DNA of 30,819 nt from Perkinsus marinus ATCC 50983. Lineage: Eukaryota > Perkinsozoa > Perkinsida > Perkinsidae. The translations under genes and the position numbers were made by a program. The stretch lies in contig NW_003216498.1 of NCBI RefSeq assembly GCF_000006405.1, forward strand, positions 56,399 through 87,217, in the 5' to 3' direction. The notes beneath the pieces are model-generated. The model saw only the letters and a program-made list of their open reading frames with translations. It ran no database searches and was not told where the DNA came from. Below are positions 23,411 through 30,819 of the stretch, one piece after another (position 1 is the first letter of the stretch; each line of letters opens with the position of its first letter).

Positions 23411-25702
23411 CTACTGCTTCTTGGCATCCCTACTAGGCTCAGGGGATGAGGAGGAAGTGACGTCCACGCCAGTCCTGAGGTCGCCAGTCATGGTCTTAGT
23501 CTTACCATCAGGAATGTTGATCAGTGTCATCACATTGCCATTCGAAGGCATCGGAATCTTATCAACAATGAAATAACCCTTCCTCTCCAGCTGAATGCGA
23601 TCGCCCTTTTTCAAGGTAGCGGCGATAAGAGGATCTCCAAGAGCCATCACGTCGACTTCCGAGTTCGGGTTCACCAAATCCTCGACATTATCATCATCCT
23701 CAACCTTTCTCTTCGTGATGAGATAGTCCAGCTCCCTCAATTTGAGATGAGCAAGATTGTCCACCTTCGCCACCCATTGGAGCTTCTTCTTAGTAGTCTT
23801 CACACTCCCTTCAAGATGCAGGTGGCCCTTGAGACTAGTAACCTTATCACCAACCTTAGTAATCTCATCGATAACTGCGTTACCCCAGTGCATGAGAGTA
23901 ACCTCCTCCCCTTTCTGGAGCTCAGCAGCGTCACCGGCATCAATGAGAACATGATCCGATAACATGATCAAACGCTTGCCCAATGAGGGGTTCTTAGGAT
24001 GCTTAGGCTCGTCCTTGCCAGTAGGAGTGGTTGGTGCTCCTTCAAGTAGAAGCTCAACAGCATCGTCACCAACCGCTGCATAACGTGGCACGACAGAGTC
24101 GATCTTCTGCTTGTTGATGGTCCATATCTTATCCCACTCCATCAGGTTGCCGGCCTTAGACGCCCCCTGAGTCAATACGAAGTCCCTCAGGGCATCAACG
24201 GTCATACCGTGGCGAAGCACACCGCGCACAGTAGGGAAGCGGGGGTCATCCCAGCCAGAGACGTAGCCGTTGTCAACGAACCAAGTGAGCTTACGCTTAG
24301 ACAGGAGCGTGTGGACGAAGTTACTACGAGAGAATTCATAAATGGTAACGTTGCGCAGACCCAGAGTATCGATGACCCAGTGATACTGCTCATTACGATC
24401 AGCATACTCGATAGTCCTAAGGGCGTGAGTGACGCCTTCAATAGAATCGATAATAGGACAGCAGAAATCGTAGGTAGGATACGCCTTGTATTGGAAACCG
24501 TATTTATGATGAGGAACATCAGTGATGACTCTGTAGAAAGTAGGATCACGCATACACCTGTTCTTGTGGGTCATTGATATCTTCGCCCGAACCACACATG
24601 TCTGACCAACCTCGGTACCGTTGAGCATCTCGTGCCATAGGGCGATGTTATCATCGACACTCCTATTACGGCATTTAGACTCAACACCCTTCGACCTCTC
24701 CTCCCGCATAACGTCAACAGGAGTGTCGTCAACGTAGGCCTTACCCATTTTGATCATCTTCTCCATGTACTTCTGCAGGAGAGGGAAATTATCGGACGTA
24801 TGGGTGAGCTGATCGCCATGGATGCCCAGCATCCCGAGGTCTTCAATGATACTCTGCTCGTACTCAGCCTTCTCCTTAGCAGGGTTGGTATCATCGAAAC
24901 GGATGATGAGCTTGCCCTTGTACGCTCTAGCGTAGTAGTCGTTCAGAAGGGCGGCCTTAGCGTGGCCAATGTGGAGGTATCCAGAGGGCTCAGGAGGGAA
25001 CCTTGTGACGACCTTGCCCATTTCCGCGCCGGGGAGCTTGTTCTCGAGATTAGCCTGGTCCTTGCCCTTGCCCTTCTTCTCTTCCTTGCCAGCAGTAGCA
25101 GCAGAAGACGACTTCTGATGACTGCTGTTCTTAGACTCCTCCATGGCAGTGATGAAGGCTGGCTGGGCCTCAAGATACTTCCACCACCTCGACACGTGAG
25201 GGAAGGGCTTCAGTCGAGAGGCGCCACCGCTACGGGCGATGAGAGCCCACACAGCTGCGTCAGCCAGGGTGAGGGAGTTGCCGATGAGGTAGGTCTTGAG
25301 GGCAAGCTCATCATTGATGGTCTTCAGGGTATCATTACCCAACTTCTGCGTGTTGTCCACAAGGTCAAGCCAGGCCTCCATCTGAGGGCTAGGGGTATAG
25401 AGGCCGTAGCTGGAAGGGGCCGCGCTGGCGATGAACCGAGCCAGAGAAAGGTCGCTGTTGAGGATAGAGGTAGCACCGTTGATCATCACAGATAAAGTGG
25501 CAGACTCGGGAGCTCGAGGGATCTTCTCAACATGGCGGAAAATGACGCTGTTGGGGTTGACGAGGTTTACGAGAGCACCTGGCAGAAAAAAGGATATTCA
25601 TTCGAGGGAATCAGCAATGTTTTACTCACTTGCAATGAGGGAGGTTAGAGGGGAGTGGTACCCCGACAAGGTAGTGTTCACTACGATCTTTTGTAGTGTC
25701 AT
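23411..25702 (-). CDS. Cytosolic glutamyl-tRNA synthetase with GST-like N-terminal domain
   Basis: Class I aminoacyl-tRNA synthetase that charges tRNA-Glu with glutamate. Two exons, 25630-25702 and 23411-25578, 746 residues. The N-terminal about 170 residues match the GST-like fold of eukaryotic cytosolic GluRS (STLADAAVWALI-type helix, PHVSRWWKYL). A Lys/Glu/Gly linker follows. The catalytic core starts RFPPEPSGYLHIGHAK, giving the HIGH motif at about 227-230. FDDTNPAKE and the KMSKS-like LSKRK (about 450-454) follow, then WDDPRFPTVRG and the beta-barrel anticodon-binding domain. The HIGH and FDDTNP context separates GluRS from GlnRS. Length is near the family norm. With one 51-nt intron it is by far the least interrupted gene here. 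Its start ATG is 154 bases from that of the divergent headpiece gene. Confidence 0.95.
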
Positions 25703-25856
25703 ATTGACGATAGTAATGCCTGACTATGAACTGTGCAGTGGAAGTCTCTTCCAACTTCGCTCCGCTCAAAAGCTATGAAAAAATCAAAACCTGAATCGCT
25801 TCGCTCCGCTAGTCAGCGCGAACACCAACTTTGACGTTCATTGATGAAAGTAAGAT
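25703..25856. promoter_or_regulatory. Compact divergent promoter region with a duplicated 12-mer
   Basis: Only 154 bases separate two divergent start codons. The motif CTTCGCTCCGCT occurs twice in the same orientation, at 25755-25766 and 25799-25810, 44 bases apart. It is a candidate for a promoter element or transcription-factor site; nothing in the sequence proves this. Confidence 0.5.
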
Positions 25857-27279
25857 ATGGGTAAATCTAAAGGAGGCAAAAAGAAGCAACAGCAGCAGCG
25901 GAAGGAGGAGGAGGAGGAAGGGGATGAAACGGTGGTCAGTGGAGAGCTCTCGGAAGAGGTGATGGAAGGGGACGACTCGCCAGTAGAGTATCTTGAGGTT
26001 GATGCTGGCAGCTCACAGGAGGACGTAAAGATACGATAGCAGATAGCTGATGGGCTAGAGTCGGTCAGGTACCTACAGCCGTAGGGGAGGAGACTATCGA
26101 GGTGAAGTCAGCAGCACCAGTAGTGGAAAAGGAGTAATAACGGGCGGAACTTCCCAGTTGAAGTCATCACCACCATCTTCAGAGTGTCCGAGGAGAAGGT
26201 TGTCACTCCCGAGGCCAGCCAGGAGGCCGTACAGAGCACACCTGCGCAGCGGGAGGGATTAGATGATTCCCAGCTGACCACTCCACAGACGAAGGTAGAG
26301 CTTGGATGCTCTACGACTACAACACGTATCTAGTTCAGGTTAACCCCTACTCTCCACCGGCCGCTTCCCCTTTACCTTCTAGTAGGGCTAACACATCATC
26401 AACCTTAAATGGGTTTACGATATCAGCTCAGGTTCCAGTGAGGAACCAGCGATGAGGGATAGACTTCCCGAGAGTAAGGAGACCCTCGTTGAGACGCCCT
26501 CGTCTACAGCTGTGGTGGAGGGCCCACCTGTAGATGACCAGACTCGTTTCAAGTGGAAGGTCCACAACACTGGCTACCTCCAGAGCAGCCTACGGGCTTC
26601 CTTGTCGACTGACTACGCTACTATCAGGAGTTCTGGTAGCACTACGAGTATCACCACTGACTTATACTCTTGCACATTTAGATCCCACTAGTGCTGCTGC
26701 TGTCGTTGACAAGAGAACCTTTGACGACTCAGCTAAAGTGAAGTACCCTCTGCAACAGGTAGTCATAGTGGTAGTCTGTTGTGGCCCTAAGGTTTAGGGT
26801 AGCAGATAATCTAGTGGAGTTTCTTCCGTGGTACTAGTAAAAACACTAGTGAAAAACACATTTAACTTCACTAGTGAATAACGTGTAGGATATGTGCTCT
26901 GTTTTACGTGGTATGAGTGTAACTCGCGAAGTGTTTTTTATTCACTTCATATCGCGTTTTTCACGGGTAGGTAAAACGGGTCGTGAAACTCCAATATGAT
27001 TAAATCTCGAATATCAATATTTCCCAGAATCATGAATAGAAAGTTGTTCATTATGGTTCTTCTCAGCTGCTGGGACTAGCTGAGAATCTTCCTGCCGGAG
27101 TTAACCCTGCCAGAAGGGAAGCGTAAGGCGTTTGTTGTGATGATGGTGATTATGGGAAGCAGATCAGGTACCTCTCGGAAGAGGATTTTACCGCTGTTTT
27201 CGGTAAGGGCAGAAAGGACTTCTACTCCATGCCAGTGTGGAAGCAACGAAGTGCTAAAAAGAGCGCTGGCATCTTCTGA
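25857..27279 (+). CDS. Villin-headpiece-domain protein with disordered N-terminus
   Basis: Eight exons: 25857-26024, 26069-26133, 26183-26294, 26339-26381, 26432-26635, 26682-26758, 27067-27122, 27168-27279; 278 residues, in phase. The C-terminal about 65 residues are a villin headpiece, an F-actin-binding module: YPLQQLLGLAENLPAGVNP, then REAYLSEEDFTAVFG, FYSMPVWKQRSAKKSAGIF and a stop. It has the diagnostic WKQ, the KK pair and the terminal Gly-hydrophobic-Phe. The first about 200 residues are low complexity: a Lys/Gln start (MGKSKGGKKKQQQQ), then acidic and Ser/Thr/Pro/Val-rich stretches, with no gelsolin-type repeats. It is thus an orphan headpiece, as in dematin or supervillin C-termini, but much smaller. 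The intron before the headpiece exons (26759-27066) is 308 nt and carries inverted repeats. The short alternative ending (splice 26758 to 26798, stop 26809) would lose the headpiece. Confidence 0.8.
26830..26960. repeat. Cluster of palindromes and inverted repeats inside the headpiece-gene intron
   Basis: Three copies of the palindromic core ACTAGT lie at 26833-26838, 26845-26850 and 26870-26875; two of them extend to CACTAGTG. About 55 bases on, GAAGTG (26928-26933) and CACTTC (26943-26948) form a perfect six-base stem with a T/A-rich loop. GTGAAAAACAC near 26849 is roughly complementary to GTGTTTTTTATTCAC near 26931, so the whole block can fold on itself. Confidence 0.7.
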
Positions 27280-27645
27280 TAAAATTGATTCCACTGGATA
27301 GGCTTTCTACGAACAAGTAACCTTGAATACTGTTTATGTGACCTAACCTCTGAAGGGTATAACACCAACATCATTGCTATATTAATAGTAGCATTTTCAT
27401 GCTAGTTTGTTGAGTTATTAGTGTTGCACTTCTACTGGGTGTTGTAATATAGTGACGATATCTGTATGGTGATCAGCCTCCTAGTAGTATCTTCTGCGTG
27501 CGTTATTCATATCTTTGATTGTCTCCTCTGCTCGCTATTAGACCCCCAAGATAGATTTGGGAATATCAACATCATCATCATTTCCTAATGGAGTGGTATT
27601 GAGTTGGCCTACTTTTGACACTGGTGAATGTAACAGGGCTCATCG
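27280..27645. other. Intergenic region between co-directional genes
   Basis: This lies between the headpiece stop and the kinesin start and is fairly A/T-rich. It must hold the headpiece 3' end and the kinesin promoter or leader. No repeat copy, hairpin or reading frame worth listing is seen. Confidence 0.5.
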
Positions 27646-28752
27646 ATGACGGAGTCGGGCGTTCGAGTGGCAGTGCGGGTGAGGCCTTTTAACGAGCGCG
27701 AGATAGGGCTGTCTTCACGGTGCTGTGTGGCGATGGAGGGGAATGAGACCACGATACGGTAGAGGATGTGGTGGAAGTGGCGAGAGTGTGGTATTGTTAG
27801 CGACCTGGATAACAAAGAAACTGAGGACAGCCCCGATTCGAAGAGGTTTACTTTCGACTACTCTTTCTGGAGTCATGATGGATTTAAAGTGATTCGGCGG
27901 CTAATGAGCGTAGTGGTAGAGGAGGCCTTCTTAGGCAGACTCTCCCACTGGGGCCTTCGTTCCGGACGGGCCCTCATCGCGATACGCTGACCAACAAAGT
28001 GTGTTCCAAGCTGTAGGGGTTGATGTGCTGCATAACGCGTGGGAGGGGTAGTAGGAGGAGCTTTCAGTTTTACTCAGGATGGTCGTTAGGCAGATACCAT
28101 TGTTGCCTTTTCGCGTACGGGCAAACAGGGTCTGGTAAAAGCTACAGCATGCTGGGGTACGGCCCGAACCGGGTGGGCGCCTCTCATCGTCAACTTCAAC
28201 AAGTGATTCGTTAGGGTATAGTGCCTATTGCTTGCGAAGAGCTGTTTAGGAGGATCGATAAGACCTCTTCAGAAGCACTGAAATTCGAGGTTGATCATCT
28301 ATTGTGGGTAGGGAACATATTCTTGTTGATAGGTGTCAGTTACCATGTTGGAGATCTATAATGAGAACGTACAGGACCTGCTGGTACACCCTAGAGATCG
28401 GCCAAAGAAGGGCTTACTCATTCGAGAGAGCAAGCAGGCCGGTGGGAGTGCTGCTGGCTGGCATCGTTGTAGCGAAGGGTTAGGCGTATTTGTCGAAGGA
28501 GTGTCGTCGAGGCCTGTGGAGTCCTTTTCTGATATAGTAGAAGTAGTGGAGGAGGGGACTAGTAATCGTAGTATAGGCGCTACGTTGATGAACGCGACCA
28601 GCAGTAGAGCTCATACTGTGATCGCTATAGAATTCAGGTTAGGGAGGATGGTGGTAGTAGTGGTGGGAGATTGTCGATGTTAGGCAGATCAGCATTATGG
28701 GGGGAGAGGAGGGGGGTGAGGATGAGCAAGATTAACTTGGTGGACCTTGCTG

Positions 28753-28789
<37 letters not shown>

Positions 28790-30819
28790 AATGAGAAATG
28801 GTAGAAATGAAGACGGTGTAGAGCTGCGTGTGATAGGGTCGGAGAAAGCTGGTCACACCGGGGCGAGAGGGGACAGGCTAAAGGAGGGGTGTGCGATTAA
28901 CAAGTCACTGAGCGCACTAGGAAATGTTATATCGGCGTTAGCAGACAAGTCAACGGGTAAGGCCAAGCCGGGGACGGTGATACCGTATAGGGACAGTAAG
29001 CTGACGAGGCTGTTGCAGGTAGTAGGGTAGGGGAGGGATATCATTGAGATGCATCTCAGAATGCCCTTGGGGGCTCAAGTAAGACGGTTATGATATGCGC
29101 CATCAGCCCCGCTAGTGCCAACTACGAGGAGAGTCTGTCGACACTGAGGTGGAGGGGAGGGGTTCGAAGGAGTAGGGTGGGAGGTAGTAGTAGTAGGTAC
29201 GCTGATCGCGCTAAGAAGATTAAGAATGCAGCTGTTGTGAATGAGGACCCCCAAGATAAGTTGATCCGGCAGCTCCGGGAAGTGAAGATGGCGTGGTAGT
29301 GTTCAGTGGATATTTCTACTGTAGGAGAACGAAAAGCTGAAGGCCTTGCTGATGGGGGGAGAGGGTAAGCTGAGTAGATCTGGCACGCTTGGGTCGATGA
29401 ATGAGGAGGATAGAGAGGCTTATGAGAGAGAGAAAGAGGACCTCAAGAGGAGGTAGGAGGGAGGGTTAGAAGCATGTGATGGCGGGTTTAGCCACGAAAA
29501 GGAGATACATGCTATGGAGGTGGCGTTGAAGGAAATGCAGCGATCTTGGGAGGTAGGGTCGTGGTGTCGTGGGCCAGGGTGGACTCATCTATTGGGTAGG
29601 AGAGGTTGGCAGAGGCTAATAGGAGTAGTAGACGAGAGCACCTCTCTAAGGGAAGTGGGGAGGGTCTGCTTGATCTCACGCAACCTCACTTAACCAACCT
29701 CAATGAGGACTCTATGTTGACGGGTGAGAATAGCAGGAGAGAAGGTAACGCTCGGTGAGTGCTCAGGGAAAGTCTTTTACGCCTTTACTGATGGAGACAA
29801 CTGGTTTGGTGGGAAGAAGAGGAGGGGGAGTATAGAGAGCTCAGAGGGGGATGATGAGGATCTCCGAGGGCCGGCGAAGTATCTTCTAACAGGTGCTGGC
29901 TTCGTGCATAGGTCCGTCAGTTTGGGCGAATCCTATGGTGCTCATCCCTCCTGGTAAGATACCTCGTGTGCATCACTGTGAGGGACGGAGAGGCAACCAT
30001 AAGGGTAGGATCAGTCTTGGCTGTGGCTCGCTCCTGCTGGTCATATCAGGCTGATAAAGAGGCCTATGCTGGCCAGGCGTTTTGCTATCTCAATGGTGAT
30101 GTGATTCCGCATGGGGTAAGGCGAGGATCAGCTGTGTATCATGCACGGGTCGATCCAGGATCCCCTCCCATTACACCATGGAGACCGCGTCGTCCTAGGT
30201 CGTCAGAATAACTACAACTTCGTATATGTGGACCCTAGGGAGGGGAGTGGGCAGGAGTTGATAGAGCATGGCGAGGTGGTGGTGGTAGGGGGAGAGGAAG
30301 GAAGTAGAAGTACGGAGTAGGTGAGCTATGAGGATTGCATGGAGGAGTTGGCGGCCAAGCAAGGTGATGTAAGCAGTGGGTACATGAGGAGGAGAAGTGT
30401 GGCTGAGGCCGAGACGACGGAGAGGAAACGACAGGAAGAGTAGGTCGGTTAGGGTGTGTGGTGGTGATGTGGTTTGGGGTAGATACGAGATGTCGATACG
30501 GGAGGCTGAAGAGGCGAGGGCGAAGGCTGATGCTGAGGCTAAGGCAAGGGAGGAGGAATATGAGGCTAGGCTGCAGGAAATGCAGTCGCAGAAGGGTGAT
30601 AGGAGTGCGGTGGTGTGGTAGTGGTAGGTGATATTAGGGGGAGAGGAAGAGTTGCAGAGGTTGAGGAGGCAGTTGAAGTCTGAGAGGAAGGAGGCGGAGA
30701 GGGAGAGAGAGGCTATGCTGAGGAAACAAAAGGAGTTGGAGGAGGCAGAGGTGTGCAGGAGTGGGGAAAATGATGGTATAGTATCTTCACGAGTCCAGGC
30801 GGAGCGAAGATGGAAGGAG
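27646..30819 (+). CDS. Kinesin-3 (KIF1/Unc-104 type) with FHA domain, 3' end outside window
   Basis: Microtubule plus-end motor for vesicle or intraflagellar-type cargo. Exons: 27646-27758, 27801-27888, 27935-28047, 28094-28172, 28215-28289, 28333-28441, 28484-28637, 28688-28752, 28837-29018, 29060-29148, 29197-29281, 29325-29452, 29492-29552, 29600-29723, 29767-29911, 29959-30004, 30050-30115, 30159-30275, 30321-30439, 30483-30595, 30638-30750, 30799 on; about 735 residues so far, in phase. Motor: [11 protein letters not shown]-loop GQTGSGKS (114-121), switch I NATSSRAH (229-236), switch II DLAGSE (263-268), [15 protein letters not shown], and [10 protein letters not shown] neck. A charged coil follows, then [13 protein letters not shown] and an FHA domain ending YLNGDVIP and [20 protein letters not shown], then coiled coil. 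The order motor-neck-FHA-coil defines kinesin-3. The junction 29912-29958 (GTCC donor, AAG acceptor) is the only weak one. Introns are 39-50 nt apart from one of 84 nt. Confidence 0.92.
28753..28836 (+). repeat. Kinesin intron beginning with a (GTA)12 microsatellite
   Basis: This 84-nt intron splits the switch II motif: the exon before ends LVDLAG and the exon after begins SEKAGHTG. Its first 36 bases are 12 tandem GTA units, so the 5' splice site is repeated in register. The length is a multiple of three with no stop, so retention would insert 28 residues including a Ser run into the motor core. Confidence 0.85.

Noticed and set aside
24800-25495. 231-codon plus-strand frame opposite glutamyl-tRNA synthetase
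   Set aside because: It lies wholly antisense to the conserved catalytic and GST-like regions and has no family features.
27076-27294. 72-codon minus frame over the headpiece exons
   Set aside because: It is antisense to the clearly conserved villin headpiece.
28753-28790. Poly-Ser tract in the kinesin motor domain
   Set aside because: It is translation of the (GTA)12 start of an intron that splits DLAG|SE; real motor domains have no insert there.

Overview
The window comes from a nuclear genome of a unicellular eukaryote. It carries ten spliced protein-coding genes, eight placed with good confidence, and no prokaryotic signals. Gene content (SERCA pump, Slo/RCK potassium channel, Mediator-type subunit, TBL1-type LisH/WD40 protein, kinesin-3, orphan villin headpiece), very dense tiny GT-AG introns and roughly balanced base composition fit an alveolate, most like a perkinsid (Perkinsus). 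That placement is inference; no search was run.

Layout: SERCA Ca2+ pump (minus, <1-3325, 3' end outside); Slo-type K+ channel (plus, 4070-10187); helical-repeat, probably mitochondrial protein (minus, 10546-12692); unknown mitochondrial-type membrane protein (plus, 13990-15080); unresolved 15081-16610; MED4-like Mediator subunit (minus, 16611-17607); unresolved, possibly a membrane-protein gene (minus, 17802-18637); TBL1/SIF2-type LisH-WD40 protein (minus, 18863-22035); small acidic protein (minus, 22438-23272); glutamyl-tRNA synthetase (minus, 23411-25702); villin-headpiece protein (plus, 25857-27279); kinesin-3 with FHA domain (plus, 27646 to beyond the right edge).

The gene models were built by hand from reading frames and GT-AG junctions. 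They contain 71 introns. Sixty-two are under 100 nt, mostly 38-67. Every exon chain closes in phase, which is the main support for the models. Four introns are multiples of three with no stop, so a naive translation reads through them as false insertions in conserved motifs. Of the nine introns over 100 nt, four hold a copy of one dispersed repeat of about 150 bp. Eleven recognisable copies lie in this window, in both orientations, in introns and between genes. This unnamed repeat family is the most striking unexplained structure here.

Functionally, the SERCA pump and the Slo/RCK channel start back to back across about 0.74 kb, so a Ca2+ store pump and a probably ligand-gated K+ channel could share a regulatory region. 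The other genes are housekeeping (tRNA charging, transcription, axonemal or vesicle transport, mitochondrial function) with no visible operon logic.
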